Shown piece by piece: positions 8,303 through 17,938 of a DNA stretch of 64,000 bases. A program made the translations under genes and the position numbers. The notes under the pieces are model-generated. The model saw only the letters and a program-made list of their open reading frames with translations. It was not told the DNA's origin and did no database searches. The stretch covers positions 806,001 to 870,000 of the forward strand of contig NZ_BBYG01000008.1 of the NCBI RefSeq assembly GCF_001184025.1. The letters run 5' to 3'. Position 1 is the stretch's first letter. Every line of letters starts with the position of its first letter. This DNA comes from Streptomyces maremycinicus (GTDB lineage: Bacteria > Actinomycetota > Actinomycetes > Streptomycetales > Streptomycetaceae).

Positions 8303-10162
8303 TCAGTGACCGGTGTACTCGAAAATGTAGAGCCCGAAGTCCCGGTCGGACGCTGCCACGTACTCCTTCCCGAATGAGTTGAAGGTCTGGACGCCCCAGA
8401 AGTTGTTGCCGCCCTCGTCGATGAAGCGGCCGACCTCCACCAGCTTGTCGTTTTTGATCTTCGTGACCCGGAACCCGCCCGCGTAGTAGGCGAAGTACGC
8501 CAGGTCGGGCCGGACGCCGGAGGTCGCCACCTCGTGGATCGACAGGTCACCGGAGCCGGAGGCGTACGCGGGGTCCTGGCTCTCCGGAATGGCGTAGGTG
8601 TCCAGTTCGGTCATTTTCCCGCCCTTGTTGCGGTAGAGGTGCGCGTAGCCCCAGCCGTCGAAGTAGGAGGAGAAGGTGAGCCGGTCGCCCTTGGTACCGA
8701 TGTCCACCGGCAGGGTGGCGGGACCGGTGCCGGCGAGACAGTCCTCGTTGCTGTAGGGCTGGTCGAAGGCGGCGAAGCCCTGGCCGCGCGGTGCGACGCC
8801 GAAGGTCGGCAGGGTGCCCTCGACGGTCATGCCGCTCTGTGCGTCGCAGGCGTCTGAGCCGGTGCGGTTGAAGACGAGCACGGCGTCGTAGCCGCCCGCC
8901 GCCTCGACGTTGGCGGCCTTCTCGGTGAACGTGCAGACGCCGCGCTCCACGACGGCGATGTCCACGGCGGCCGGGTCGCCCGCGGGGACGGCGGGGCTGT
9001 CGTTGCAGCCCAGGCCGGCGTATACCGTGTCGCCGGTGATGGCCTTGCCCGCTTCCAGCGGGATGCCCTGGCCGGCGGTGACGGCGGTGTTGTCGTCCAG
9101 GTTGCGGGCCGAGAGCGCGTACGGGCCGAAGTCCTCGTCGGCGCCGATCACATACCGGTTGCCGAGGGTGAACTCGGCCTGGTGGCCGTTGCCTTCCGGT
9201 GCCACGTCGCGCCCGCTCCCGGTGCCTTCGGGGTCCGGGTCGGTGAAGTCCGTGTCGCCGATGTACTTGAGGTTCTTCGGGTCGGTCGCGTCGAGCGCGA
9301 CGTAGCCCGCGTCCCAGTAGGAAGCGAGCAGGACCTGGCGGCCGCGGATGTTCTTGACGACCATGTCGTGCAGGAACATCTCGGTGAGGTTGTCCGGAGC
9401 CGCCTGGACGATCTGCGGGAACGCCTCGTCGAGGTCGTACTCGGCGATGAGCTTCGGCTTCGTCGGATCCGTGAGGTCCATGATGTCGACGTCCGTGCCC
9501 TCTTCGTTGTCGACGATCGCCGCGTACGCCTTCCGGCCCGCGTCCCACGCGAACACGCTGTGGATCTGGCGGGCGGTCTCCGTCGTCTCGCCGTCCAGCG
9601 TGAAGTCGCCGACGCCCTCAGCGAGTGCCTTCGGCTTGGTGGGGTCGGTGACGTCGTAGATGTTCATGCCGCCGGAGCCGGTGTCGCCGCAGATCTCGTT
9701 GTTGCTGACGAGCACGTCACCGTTGAAGGACGGTGTGGAGAGGTGCACCGTCTGGATGCCCTCGCCGGGGGCGCTGCCCGCCGGGGCCGGGATAAAGCCG
9801 ACTTCCTTGGGCTTGCTGGGCTTTCGGATGTCGACGACGTACACGCCGGTGTTGTCGCAGCCGACGCCACCCCAGGAGGCCAGGTAGGCGTAGCCCTTGT
9901 AGACGCCGACGTCGGCGATCTTGCCTTCGACGACATTGCTCAGCTTGAGCTTGCTGACCAGCCGGACGTTCTTCTGCGTGGCCGGCAGATGTCCGTCGCT
10001 GCCGCCGTGCTGGTCGTGGCCGTGTGTGGCCGCCGCGTTGTCGATGGCGCCGTCGGATGCCGAGACGCCGTCGTGTGCCTGTGCGGAACCGGCGAGAGCG
10101 GTCGTGGCGAAGAGCATCGCCGCGAACACGCCCACGCCGGTCTGTCTGTGGGCCTTGCGCAT
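8303..10162 (-). CDS. Secreted LVIVD-repeat protein with PA-type domain
   Basis: A 619-residue exported protein starting at ATG 10162, with GTGGAGG close upstream. It has a signal peptide (basic start, then a hydrophobic stretch ending AGSAQA) and then a His-rich segment HGHDQHGGSDGH. The body contains LVIVD-type beta-propeller repeats such as NIYDVTDPTKPK and DIMDLTDPTKPK. An inserted region around the middle with paired cysteines (GLGCNDSPAV...RGVCTFTEKAANVEAAGG) matches a protease-associated (PA) domain. The histidines could bind copper, zinc or cobalt outside the cell; that is inference. The operator at 10237-10251 lies about 75 bases upstream. Confidence 0.85.
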   Translation of the reverse strand: MRKAHRQTGVGVFAAMLFATTALAGSAQAHDGVSASDGAIDNAAATHGHDQHGGSDGHLPATQKNVRLVSKLKLSNVVEGKIADVGVYKGYAYLASWGGVGCDNTGVYVVDIRKPSKPKEVGFIPAPAGSAPGEGIQTVHLSTPSFNGDVLVSNNEICGDTGSGGMNIYDVTDPTKPKALAEGVGDFTLDGETTETARQIHSVFAWDAGRKAYAAIVDNEEGTDVDIMDLTDPTKPKLIAEYDLDEAFPQIVQAAPDNLTEMFLHDMVVKNIRGRQVLLASYWDAGYVALDATDPKNLKYIGDTDFTDPDPEGTGSGRDVAPEGNGHQAEFTLGNRYVIGADEDFGPYALSARNLDDNTAVTAGQGIPLEAGKAITGDTVYAGLGCNDSPAVPAGDPAAVDIAVVERGVCTFTEKAANVEAAGGYDAVLVFNRTGSDACDAQSGMTVEGTLPTFGVAPRGQGFAAFDQPYSNEDCLAGTGPATLPVDIGTKGDRLTFSSYFDGWGYAHLYRNKGGKMTELDTYAIPESQDPAYASGSGDLSIHEVATSGVRPDLAYFAYYAGGFRVTKIKNDKLVEVGRFIDEGGNNFWGVQTFNSFGKEYVAASDRDFGLYIFEYTGH

Positions 10163-10236
10163 GCTTGACCTCCACTCGTGCGGCCGGGGTGACCGGCCCA
10201 TAACGAGGTGATGCCGGTCACCAACTGACCGGCACC

Positions 10237-10251
10237 GCGAAGGTACTTAGT
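10237..10251. promoter_or_regulatory. Operator copy 5, GCGAAG-GTA-CTTAGT
   Basis: Right half is canonical; left half is the GCGAAG variant, equivalent to the CTTCGT half seen elsewhere. It is followed by AC. It lies upstream of the LVIVD gene and could also influence csoR on the other side. Confidence 0.7.
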
Positions 10252-10458
10252 ACGGTGATCAACCGTAAAGGGCTTTAACCTGATCGTATTTTGCGGGACT
10301 TGGGCTGAGCGTGGTACGCATGGGAGTCGTCGAACGGGTGATGGGCGGCAGGTCTCCAGCGGGCTGGCAATGTCTCCAGCGGGTCGGCGCGACGTACGCC
10401 GAGACACAGTTCACGTTCGCTCCCTGCCCGAAGCCGCCGGGGAATACTGTTGGGGCGC

Positions 10459-10776
10459 ATGGACCAGCAGGAACAGGCCGAGGCCGAGCAGGCATCGCCG
10501 GGCTATCACGAAAGCAAGGACGCCGTCCTCAAGCGGCTCCGCCGCATCGAGGGCCAGGTCCGTGGCCTGCAGCGCCTGGTTGAGGAGGACCAGTACTGCG
10601 TCGACGTCCTCACCCAGGTCGCGGCCACCACCAAGGCGCTCCAGGCGGTGGCGATGCAACTGCTGGAAGATCACCTCGGGCACTGCGTCCAGGACGCTAT
10701 TACCGCCGGGGGAGACGAGGCACAAGACAAGGTGGCGGAGGCTACGCGGGCCGTCGCCCGGCTGCTGCGTACCTGA
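10459..10776 (+). CDS. csoR: Copper-sensing repressor CsoR
   Basis: A 105-residue CsoR/RcnR-family repressor. The Cu(I) ligands are visible and correctly spaced: Cys47 (in DQYCVDVL), His72 and Cys76 (in DHLGHC), giving the C-x24-H-x3-C spacing of copper sensors. The DNA-contact region KRLRRIEGQVRGL is present near residues 25-38. Copper binding should release it from ATACCCC...GGGGTAT sites, four of which occur in this window, upstream of copZ1-copA, a membrane protein, the multicopper-oxidase unit and copZ2. An AATACT box at 10443-10448 lies about 11 bases before the ATG, so the transcript may be leaderless. No CsoR site is seen in front of csoR itself. Confidence 0.95.
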   Translation: MDQQEQAEAEQASPGYHESKDAVLKRLRRIEGQVRGLQRLVEEDQYCVDVLTQVAATTKALQAVAMQLLEDHLGHCVQDAITAGGDEAQDKVAEATRAVARLLRT

Positions 10777-10935
10777 TCCCGGCCCAGTTGCTCGACCCCC
10801 AAGGTGCACCCGTTGACATCTGCGCGATGTTGCCGATGGGCAGGGGAGCGCGCTGGAAGTGCATGGGGCGGCCCGAGGGGGGCTTCCGGCACGCTCGGGG
10901 CTGAGCCGTCGAGCCCGAGCGACGGGCTCGACATC

Positions 10936-10967
10936 GAGGCGCCCGGCCTCATCGGACCGGGCGCCTC
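10936..10967. terminator. Bidirectional terminator between csoR and copA
   Basis: GAGGCGCCCGG pairs perfectly with CCGGGCGCCTC around a 10-base loop, in the convergent gap between csoR and copA. Confidence 0.75.
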
Positions 10968-10991
10968 AGCCGAAGGGGCAATGCCTTGCGG

Positions 10992-13274
10992 TCACTTGAA
11001 GGACCGCAGCCGCAGGCTGTTGGTCACCACGAACACCGACGAGAAGGCCATTGCGGCCCCCGCGATCATCGGGTTGAGCATGCCGGCGGCGGCGAGCGGC
11101 AGCGCGGCGACGTTGTAGCCGAAGGCCCAGAAGAGATTGCCCTTGATGGTGGCGAGGGTCCTGCGGGACAGGCGGATCGCGTCCGCGGCCACCCGGAGGT
11201 CGCCCCGTACGAGGGTCAGGTCGCCCGCCTCTATCGCCGCGTCCGTGCCGGTGCCCATGGCCAGGCCCAGGTCGGCGGTGGCGAGGGCGGCCGCGTCGTT
11301 GACGCCGTCGCCGACCATCGCGACCGAACGGCCCTCGCTCTGCAGTCGCTTGACCACGTCCACCTTGTCCTCGGGCAGGACCTCGGCGATCACCTCGTCG
11401 ATGCCCACGGAACGGGCGACCGACTCGGCGACGAGCTGGTTGTCACCGGTCAGCAGGACGGGCTTTAGGCCGAGCGCGCGCAGTTCGGCCACGGCTGCGG
11501 CGCTGGTCTCCTTGACGGCGTCGGCGACGGTGAGGACACCGCGCGCCTCGCCGTCCCACGCCACGGCGACCGCCGTACGCCCCTCTGCCTCTGCGGCGGC
11601 CTTGGCGTCGGCCAGCTCCTGGGGCAGGTCGATGACCCACTCCTTGAGGAGCTTCTCGCGGCCGACGAGCACCGCGTGACCGTCGACGACGCCCTGGACG
11701 CCGAGGCCCGCCACGTTCTCGAAGTTCTCCGGCACCGGCAGGTTTCCGACTCGGTCAGCGGCCCCAGCCGCGATGGCCTGGGCGATCGGGTGCTCGGAGG
11801 CGTGTTCCAAGGCGCCGGCCAGCCGCAGCAGTTCGTCCTTGTCCGTGCCCGGTGCGGGGAACACGTCCTGGAGCTGCATGCGGCCTGTGGTCACGGTGCC
11901 GGTCTTGTCCAGGACGACGGTGTCGACGCGGCGGGTGGACTCGAGGACCTCGGGGCCCTTGATGAGGATGCCGAGCTGGGCTCCGCGGCCGGTGCCGACC
12001 ATCAGGGCGGTCGGGGTGGCCAGGCCGAGGGCACAGGGGCACGCGATGATCAGCACCGCGACGGCGGCGGTGAAGGCGGCGGTGGCGTCACCGGTGACGA
12101 ACAGCCAGGTCAGCAGGGTGCCGAGGGCAAGGAGGATGACCACGGGGACGAAGACAGAAGAGATCCGGTCGGCGAGGCGCTGCACCTCGGCCTTGCCGTT
12201 CTGGGCGTCCTCGACGAGCTTCGCCATCCGGGCGAGTTGTGTGTCGGCGCCGACCCGGGTCGCCTCGACGACCAGGCGGCCGCCCGCGTTCACGGTCGCT
12301 CCGGTGACGGAATCGCCCACTGTCACGTCCACAGGGACGGACTCGCCGGTCAGCATGGAGGCGTCCACCGCCGAGGAGCCCTCGACGACGGTCCCGTCGG
12401 TGGCGACCTTCTCTCCGGGTCGTACGACGAAGCGGTCACCGACGGCCAACTGCGCGACAGCGATGCGTACTTCCTTGCCGCCCCGCAGCACCGCGACGTC
12501 CTTCGCGCCCAGCTCCAGAAGCGCCCGCAGCGCCGCGCCCGCCTTGCGCTTGGACTTCGCCTCCAGATAGCGCCCGGCGAGGATGAACGTGGTCACCCCG
12601 GCCGCGGCCTCCAGGTAGATGGAGGAGGAGCCGTCCCCACGGGAGATGGTGAACTCGAAGCCGTGCCGCATACCCGGCATCCCGGCGTGACCCCAGAACA
12701 GCGCCCATACCGACCAGCCGAGCGCGGCGAGCGTACCGATGGACACCAGGGTGTCCATGGTCGCGGCGCCATGCCGGGCATTGGTCCACGCGGCCTTGTG
12801 GAAGGGGAACGCGCCCCACACGACGACCGGCGCGGCCAGCGTCAGCGAGAGCCACTGCCAGTTGTCGAACTGCAGGGCCGGCACCATCGCCATCAGGACC
12901 ACGGGCACGGTGAGCACCAGCGACACGTACAGACGCTGCCGCAGTGACAGGAGCTCGCCGTCCGCCGCCGGAGCGGCCTCACCATCACCCCCGTCGGCGG
13001 TGGCGGACGCGGGCGGAGGCGGCTCCTCGGCGGTGTAGCCGGTCTTCTCGACCGTAGCGATGAGGTCGGCGACGTCGATGCCGTCCGTGTAGGAGACCTT
13101 CGCCTTCTCGGTGGCGTAGTTGACGGTCGCTGTGACGCCGTCCATGCGGTTGAGCTTCTTCTCGATACGGGCCGCGCACGACGCGCACGTCATGCCGCCG
13201 ATCGAGAGCTCGACCGCGGAGGGGGGCGTGGGTGCCGTGTCGGGGACTGCCTTCTCGGGAGCCGTGCTGGTCAT
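10992..13274 (-). CDS. copA: Copper-exporting P1B-type ATPase CopA
   Basis: A 760-residue P1B ATPase that pumps Cu(I) out of the cytoplasm. In order it shows one N-terminal heavy-metal domain with GMTCASC (about residues 27-33), the actuator motif MLTGESVPV, the membrane copper site CPC in [15 protein letters not shown], the phosphorylation motif DKTGT, the SEHPIAQAI nucleotide-site His, and the hinge [12 protein letters not shown]. Length is typical of single-HMA bacterial CopA. It lies about 110 bases downstream of copZ1 on the same strand and is probably read from the CsoR-controlled promoter at 13753-13769. Confidence 0.95.
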   Translation of the reverse strand: MTSTAPEKAVPDTAPTPPSAVELSIGGMTCASCAARIEKKLNRMDGVTATVNYATEKAKVSYTDGIDVADLIATVEKTGYTAEEPPPPASATADGGDGEAAPAADGELLSLRQRLYVSLVLTVPVVLMAMVPALQFDNWQWLSLTLAAPVVVWGAFPFHKAAWTNARHGAATMDTLVSIGTLAALGWSVWALFWGHAGMPGMRHGFEFTISRGDGSSSIYLEAAAGVTTFILAGRYLEAKSKRKAGAALRALLELGAKDVAVLRGGKEVRIAVAQLAVGDRFVVRPGEKVATDGTVVEGSSAVDASMLTGESVPVDVTVGDSVTGATVNAGGRLVVEATRVGADTQLARMAKLVEDAQNGKAEVQRLADRISSVFVPVVILLALGTLLTWLFVTGDATAAFTAAVAVLIIACPCALGLATPTALMVGTGRGAQLGILIKGPEVLESTRRVDTVVLDKTGTVTTGRMQLQDVFPAPGTDKDELLRLAGALEHASEHPIAQAIAAGAADRVGNLPVPENFENVAGLGVQGVVDGHAVLVGREKLLKEWVIDLPQELADAKAAAEAEGRTAVAVAWDGEARGVLTVADAVKETSAAAVAELRALGLKPVLLTGDNQLVAESVARSVGIDEVIAEVLPEDKVDVVKRLQSEGRSVAMVGDGVNDAAALATADLGLAMGTGTDAAIEAGDLTLVRGDLRVAADAIRLSRRTLATIKGNLFWAFGYNVAALPLAAAGMLNPMIAGAAMAFSSVFVVTNSLRLRSFK

Positions 13275-13382
13275 GTGCGTATCTCCAGGGGGAGGCCGGG
13301 ACGTACAGCGTCCGTATCAGCGGAGCGATACGTCCCGGCGCGGGGAGGAATTCGCGTGTCCGAGGCCCGTGGGCCCCCGGTG

Positions 13383-13670
13383 TCAGGCGCGGCCGACGAG
13401 CTCGTAGCCCGCCTCGTCGACGGCGGCGCGGATGGCCGCCTCGTCGAGCGGCGCGGCGGAGGTGACGGTGACCTCGCCGGTCTTGGCGACGGCCTGGACC
13501 GCGGTGACGCCGTCCAGCGCGGAGATCTCCTTCGAGATCGCGCCTTCGCAGTGGCCGCAGGTCATGCCGGACACCTTGTAGACGGCGGTGACGCCGACGC
13601 CCTGGACGTCGACCTTGGTGCCGGAGCCGCAGGAGCCACAGCAGGAGCTGGTGTTCGTCTCGGTGGTCAT
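13383..13670 (-). CDS. copZ: Copper chaperone CopZ (HMA domain), copy 1
   Basis: A 95-residue heavy-metal-associated domain protein with the copper-binding loop SGMTCGHCEGAI. A short Cys-rich N-terminal extension (SSCCGSCGSG) may add metal ligands; it is absent from the second copZ at 56.3 kb. ATG 13670 is preceded by GAGGAAG. It should hand Cu(I) to CopA, whose gene follows. A CsoR-type operator lies 83 bases upstream. Confidence 0.92.
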   Translation of the reverse strand: MTTETNTSSCCGSCGSGTKVDVQGVGVTAVYKVSGMTCGHCEGAISKEISALDGVTAVQAVAKTGEVTVTSAAPLDEAAIRAAVDEAGYELVGRA

Positions 13671-13752
13671 GGCTTCTTCCTCGGGTCTGGATGCGTGGGT
13701 CATTTCCGGGAGAGACGCCGCTTCCCTGACCCTCCCGGCCGATAACAACACT

Positions 13753-13769
13753 ATACCCCCTAGGGGTAT
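13753..13769. promoter_or_regulatory. CsoR-type operator, ATACCCCCTAGGGGTAT
   Basis: A near-perfect 17-bp palindrome of the CsoR class upstream of copZ1-copA. Copper should lift repression here. Confidence 0.88.
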
Positions 13770-13820
13770 TCCGGTACCTGTGATGCCGCTCACGCGATCT
13801 GTTTGAAACGGGCCCGGATA

Positions 13821-13835
13821 GCTAATTTACTTAGT
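13821..13835. promoter_or_regulatory. Operator copy 6, GCTAAT-TTA-CTTAGT
   Basis: Palindrome followed by AG, about 35 bases upstream of the cobalamin riboswitch and on the promoter side of cbtBA, implying transcriptional control on top of riboswitch control. Confidence 0.8.
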
Positions 13836-13867
13836 AGGCGCGTCGCGACCTGCGACGACAACTTCAC

Positions 13868-13970
13868 ATCGAGGCGACGGTGAGCAGGAACCCGGTGAGA
13901 GTCCGGGACGGTCCCGCCACTGTGACCGGGGCTGCCCCGGGAGTCAGACACTGACCCGTCGTCCTCCTGA
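13868..13970 (+). ncRNA. Cobalamin (B12) riboswitch
   Basis: The leader of cbtB carries the conserved B12-element pieces in order: GGTGAGAGTCCGGGAC, the core GCCACTGTGACCGGGG, and a GAGTCAGACAC box before the ribosome site. It should shut down the downstream cobalt uptake genes when cobalamin is plentiful. Exact ends are estimated from the conserved blocks. Confidence 0.9.
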
Positions 13971-14004
13971 ACGGCGGGGCGTGTGCACCCCGCGAGGAGG
14001 TTCC

Positions 14005-14241
14005 ATGAGTGCTTCGGCGGCTCCACAGGTACGACCGGCCGCTGGCCTGGTCGTCCATCCGCTGCGAGACGGGCTGATCGCTACCGCGGCGGTGATCGTC
14101 GCCCTGGTCGCGCTGGACGCGGTCTTCCTCGACCAGGGCGCGCTGCTGTCGCCGGTGCTGGGCAAGGTCGCGACATCCGCCAACTACGTCCACGAGTTCG
14201 CCCACGACGGTCGGCACCTCCTCGCCGGCCCTTGCCACTGA
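14005..14241 (+). CDS. cbtB: Cobalt transporter subunit CbtB
   Basis: A 78-residue small membrane protein with one hydrophobic helix (about residues 22-42) and the family C-terminus NYVHEFAHDGRHLLAGPCH, whose histidines are thought to bind cobalt. ATG 14005 follows GAGGAGG. It directly follows a cobalamin riboswitch and precedes cbtA, the usual arrangement for CbtAB cobalt uptake that feeds B12 synthesis. Confidence 0.93.
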   Translation: MSASAAPQVRPAAGLVVHPLRDGLIATAAVIVALVALDAVFLDQGALLSPVLGKVATSANYVHEFAHDGRHLLAGPCH

Positions 14242-14251
14242 GGGAGCGTTC

Positions 14252-15016
14252 GTGACGTCACTTCTGTCCCTGCTCGGGCGCGGTGCCCTCGCAGGCGGAG
14301 CCGCCGGCGTGGTCAGCGGAGGATTCTCGTGGCTGCTGGCCGAGCCGCTGTTGGACAAGGCCGTACGGCTGGAGGCGGCCCGCGAGGAGGCGAGCGGCGG
14401 TTCGGCCGCGGCGGAGGTCTTCTCCCGTTCCACTCAGCACGCGGGTCTGCTGGTGGCCGCCGTCCTCACCGGAGCGGCGATTGGGATCCTCTTCGCCGTC
14501 GTGTACGCGATCCTGCACCGCCGGGATCCGGACGCTGAGCCCTGGCGGCGGTCGTTGATGCTGGCGGGCGCCGGCTTCACTGGGGTCTGGCTGCTGCCCT
14601 TCCTCCGCTATCCCGCCAACCCGCCAGGCGTGGGCGATCCGGGAACGATCGACACCCGCGTCAACGCATGGCTCGCGGCCATAGGGATCGGCGTGATCGC
14701 CGTCGCCCTGGCCTGGCGTCTCCAGGGGTGGCTGGCGGAGCGCGGTCGTTCCGCACCGCAGCGTCAGCTGGCCGTGACGGCCATCATGCTGGCCGCGCTG
14801 GCGTCGCTGTTCGCGCTGCCGGACAACCCCGACGCGGTGACCGCCCCCGCCACGCTCGTGTGGGACTTCCGGGTGCTCTCGGCCGCGTCCATGGGGCTGC
14901 TCTGGGGCGGGCTGGCGGTGGGCTTCGGGCTGCTCGGCCTCCGGGTGGCCCGCGCCGGGACAGCGCCGAGTCGTAGGGGTGTGGAGCGTTCGGAGCTGGG
15001 GCCGTCCGTCGTCTGA
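14252..15016 (+). CDS. cbtA: Cobalt transporter subunit CbtA
   Basis: A 254-residue membrane protein with about six hydrophobic segments. Typical CbtA features are the N-terminal GALAGGAAGVVSGGFSWLLAEP segment and PFLRYPANPPGVGDP in the middle loop. It begins at GTG 14252, ten bases after cbtB, and is co-transcribed with it. Together they form a cobalt uptake system controlled by the upstream riboswitch and probably by the operator at 13821-13835. No cobalamin synthesis genes lie in this window. Confidence 0.92.
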   Translation: MTSLLSLLGRGALAGGAAGVVSGGFSWLLAEPLLDKAVRLEAAREEASGGSAAAEVFSRSTQHAGLLVAAVLTGAAIGILFAVVYAILHRRDPDAEPWRRSLMLAGAGFTGVWLLPFLRYPANPPGVGDPGTIDTRVNAWLAAIGIGVIAVALAWRLQGWLAERGRSAPQRQLAVTAIMLAALASLFALPDNPDAVTAPATLVWDFRVLSAASMGLLWGGLAVGFGLLGLRVARAGTAPSRRGVERSELGPSVV

Positions 15017-15095
15017 AGGATGCCGCCACGCAGGGAAGTTGACAGAGATCGGTCTCTGGGCGACCGCGCTGCATCCCTACGAAACATGACCTCCT

Positions 15096-15126
15096 GGCCG
15101 GACGGCACGCGTCGTGCCGTCCGGCC
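15096..15126. terminator. Terminator after cbtBA, 14-bp perfect stem
   Basis: GGCCGGACGGCACG pairs perfectly with CGTGCCGTCCGGCC around a three-base loop in the convergent gap between cbtA and the cupredoxin gene. Confidence 0.75.
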
Positions 15127-15214
15127 GCTGTTGCCCGGGGCTCGGCCGAGAGGTGCGAGCAGCGGTCGGTCGGTGCCCGTGTGCGGTATGGGCTTCGACC
15201 GTGGGCGGGACGTC

Positions 15215-15625
15215 TCAGCGGACGATCAGAGTGCCTGTCATGTTCGGGTGGAAGGTGCAGACAAAGTCGTACTCGCCTACCTTGGCCGGGGCGGTGAACG
15301 TCCCGGACTTCCCGCCGGAGATGGTTCCTGTGTCGAAGGCGTCGCCCTCCGTGGCCGTGACGGTGTGGGCGGCGGAGTCCTTGTTGACCACCGTGATCTT
15401 CTCGCCCGCCCGCACTTCCGGATTCGCTGGGCTGAACGCGAAGTCCTCCATCGTGATGGTCTTCGTGCCTGCGGTGGGGGACGAGGGACTCGACGAGGAG
15501 GTGGCGGGGCTGGGAGAGGTCGAGGCGGGTTCGTCGGTCCCGTCGGAACAGGCGGTCGCGAGCAGCACGGCGGCTGCTCCGAGGGCCAGCGGGACGGCAC
15601 GCCTGCGGCGGGGTGAAGGTGACAT
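15215..15625 (-). CDS. Cupredoxin (plastocyanin/azurin-like) lipoprotein
   Basis: A 136-residue blue-copper domain lipoprotein. The signal peptide ends in VLLATAC, giving a lipid-anchored Cys, and is followed by a Ser/Pro/Thr-rich linker. The type-1 copper ligands are visible: His in SAAHTVTA, then Cys, His and Met in CTFHPNMTG. It probably accepts or carries electrons, or stores copper, at the outer membrane face. It sits among CsoR and DUF5134 genes but carries neither type of operator that I can see upstream. Confidence 0.9.
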   Translation of the reverse strand: MSPSPRRRRAVPLALGAAAVLLATACSDGTDEPASTSPSPATSSSSPSSPTAGTKTITMEDFAFSPANPEVRAGEKITVVNKDSAAHTVTATEGDAFDTGTISGGKSGTFTAPAKVGEYDFVCTFHPNMTGTLIVR

Positions 15626-15869
15626 CGGACCGGACCCTTCGGGTGGGCGCCCGCGGGCGGCTTGCGCTGGGGATCATGAAGCCCGAGCCCGCCCGGGCGC
15701 GTGGAGCGCTTGCGTCCATTCTCTCCGTCCCGGGCGCCGAATACGAAGACGCTTCGCGGATTGGGGCATGTCGAGTCCGCCCCGTGCTGATGGCGACACC
15801 CCTACCCTGCTCTGCGCTCTCTCGCCGCGGTGAGTGATGCCGTCCCCGCGCTGGCCGGGATGCCGGAAC

Positions 15870-16751
15870 TCACGCGGCCATCATCAGCAACATCGCCGAC
15901 ATGGTCCCACCCATGCAGATATGGGCGGCCAGCGCCGCGTCCGGCGCGGCTCCGAGCTTGCGGCGCCTGCCGCGCCCCGCCCCGCCCGGCTGCTGCGCCA
16001 TCTTGCTCTTGTCCCACACCGAGAGCGTCAGCGAGGCCAGGAAGACGAGCACCGTGTCGGGCATGGCGAGCAGCCAGCGGCTCACCCCCTGCGAGCCGCT
16101 GCCCCGGCCGCGCTTGCCGGTGCCACGGACCCTCGCCCATACAGAGGCGCCGATCGAAAGCAGGAAGTACACGGCGAGCACCGCGATCACCCACCGCCAC
16201 ACAGAACCGGACCCTCCTGAGGAACCCGCGTCGGCCGCGGCATTCGCCATGCCCGGCATGTCCATCCCGCCGTGCATGGAGCCCATGCCCTCCATGGATT
16301 CCATGCCGGCCATCTGATGTGTACCCGTCGTGCTCGCCGTGTTCTCCATCCCCGGCATGCCCGCCATGGAGTGCCCGCTGCCGAGGGCGAGCACCGGTCC
16401 GGACGGTGTACTCGTCATGGCGAGCGTCATGATCACCATGCCGAAACTGCCGACGATGAGGTGCACCCAGTGGCGGCCGTGCTTCCACCCGCACTCACGC
16501 GTCTGCTTGACCGCCATCACCACCGCCCCGAGCCCGAGGACGCCGAACGCCACTGACCACCACATGCCGTAGCCCGCGTACCAGCCGACCGTCACCGGGA
16601 GTGCCATGGCGGCCATGCACAGGCCCATCAGCAGGTCGCCGCCCGCCGCGAACCGGGTCTCACCGCTGGTGGTCACCACCCGGACCGCACTGACGGCGGC
16701 CACTAGGGCGGAGACCAACGCGATGGCCCAACTGAGCGCGAGGATTCCCAT
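15870..16751 (-). CDS. DUF5134 membrane protein with Met/His-rich loop
   Basis: A 293-residue polytopic protein with about eight hydrophobic segments, matching actinobacterial DUF5134 proteins. A long extracytoplasmic loop near residues 125-180 is very rich in methionine and histidine (SMAGMPGMENT, HQMAGMESMEGMGSMHGGM), the kind of sequence that binds Cu(I). ATG 16751 follows GGGAAGG; longer in-frame starts lack support and would run through the operator. Likely role is copper handling at the membrane, which is inference. The operator at 16846-16860 lies about 95 bases upstream. Confidence 0.82.
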   Translation of the reverse strand: MGILALSWAIALVSALVAAVSAVRVVTTSGETRFAAGGDLLMGLCMAAMALPVTVGWYAGYGMWWSVAFGVLGLGAVVMAVKQTRECGWKHGRHWVHLIVGSFGMVIMTLAMTSTPSGPVLALGSGHSMAGMPGMENTASTTGTHQMAGMESMEGMGSMHGGMDMPGMANAAADAGSSGGSGSVWRWVIAVLAVYFLLSIGASVWARVRGTGKRGRGSGSQGVSRWLLAMPDTVLVFLASLTLSVWDKSKMAQQPGGAGRGRRRKLGAAPDAALAAHICMGGTMSAMLLMMAA

Positions 16752-16845
16752 TTCACCTTCCCGTTCGTCCGAGCTGGCGGGCCTGCGCTGCCGACGCCGC
16801 CTCGTCGTACGGAGCACCGCGAGGGGCGCTACCTGGGCATTAACT

Positions 16846-16860
16846 GCTAGTGCCCTTAGT
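16846..16860. promoter_or_regulatory. Operator copy 7, GCTAGT-GCC-CTTAGT
   Basis: Right half canonical, left half with one change; followed by AC. It precedes the DUF5134 gene. Confidence 0.7.
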
Positions 16861-16960
16861 ACGTTTCGGAGCCGGAGGGTGTTCAGGTGGTCGGTGGGAT
16901 TGCATACCGCGGTCTGGTCGACGCTTACAGGAGTGCCGGAACCGCCTGCGGCCGGACGGC

Positions 16961-17938
16961 TCAACCGAAGTCGTTGACCTGGTCGACCGTCGAAGGAGCG
17001 GTGGCCTGCCACTCCTGCGCACTCAGCAGGCGGGTCCGCTCGGCGAGCCGGTGCAGGGCAGCGATGGCGCCTCGGTCGAGGGGCGCACCGCTGTAGCCGA
17101 CGTAGGCGATCACGCCGGGCGTCGGTTCCCAGGCCAGTACACCGTTGCCGCCAAGCTCGGACGTGATGACCGCGGGCTTGCCCCGCACGGTGCCGGAGGG
17201 CTGGGTGTCCGAGGCGTACAGCAGGTCCTCGAAGCCGCCGCAGTGGGCAACGCCGGTGAAGGTCAGGCCGCCGGACAGCTCGCTGGCCTCACCGACTTCG
17301 CCCGATCCGTAACGGGCCTCGCGCAGGTAGTGCGGGCGTGCTGCGCCCGTGGACACCACCGAGAGTCCGGAAGGCGGCCTGACCTGGGGACGCCCGGATG
17401 CGACCGTGGTCGCGGTGGCGATCGCCACGAGCTGCGACTTCGGCAGGTCACTGCGGACCCGTGCGTACGAATCCGCGACGGGCCAAACGATCTCACCGTC
17501 ACGGGCCCAACCCGCTGCGCTACCGATCCGGACCGGGCGGCCGGCCTGAGGCTTCGGCACAGGGAACGTCACCACCGCACCATTGAGGCCCAGCGAGCCG
17601 TCCGGACGCCGCACCGTCACCGTCCACGGACCGGTATTAGCCGTCCGGTCGTGCCGGTTCAGTGAACCCTCGCCCAAGGCGACTCCCGTGATCACCAGGC
17701 CGGGCGTCTCGTCCCGCGGGCCGGCAGCGTCCGAACCGTCCGGGAAGGGGCTGCCGGTCGACGATGGTGGCGACGGTGACCTCTGAGGTGCTGCCGACGG
17801 CGAGGTTTCTTCCCCAGCCACGAGGATGAGGCTCACCACAAGCGCCGCGATCGTCACGACGGCCACTGCTGCCACGATCAACCAACGCGGCGGTCTCCAC
17901 GGTGGCCGCTCCGGGCCACCGCTGAGAATCTCGCTCAT
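16961..17938 (-). CDS. Membrane-anchored hypothetical protein
   Basis: A 325-residue protein with a short cytoplasmic start, one membrane helix (about residues 19-42, WLIVAAVAVVTIAALVV), a Pro/Ser-rich linker and a ~250-residue external domain. The external part has two cysteine-poor halves without motifs I recognise. No operator is seen upstream. Function unknown. Confidence 0.65.
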   Translation of the reverse strand: MSEILSGGPERPPWRPPRWLIVAAVAVVTIAALVVSLILVAGEETSPSAAPQRSPSPPSSTGSPFPDGSDAAGPRDETPGLVITGVALGEGSLNRHDRTANTGPWTVTVRRPDGSLGLNGAVVTFPVPKPQAGRPVRIGSAAGWARDGEIVWPVADSYARVRSDLPKSQLVAIATATTVASGRPQVRPPSGLSVVSTGAARPHYLREARYGSGEVGEASELSGGLTFTGVAHCGGFEDLLYASDTQPSGTVRGKPAVITSELGGNGVLAWEPTPGVIAYVGYSGAPLDRGAIAALHRLAERTRLLSAQEWQATAPSTVDQVNDFG

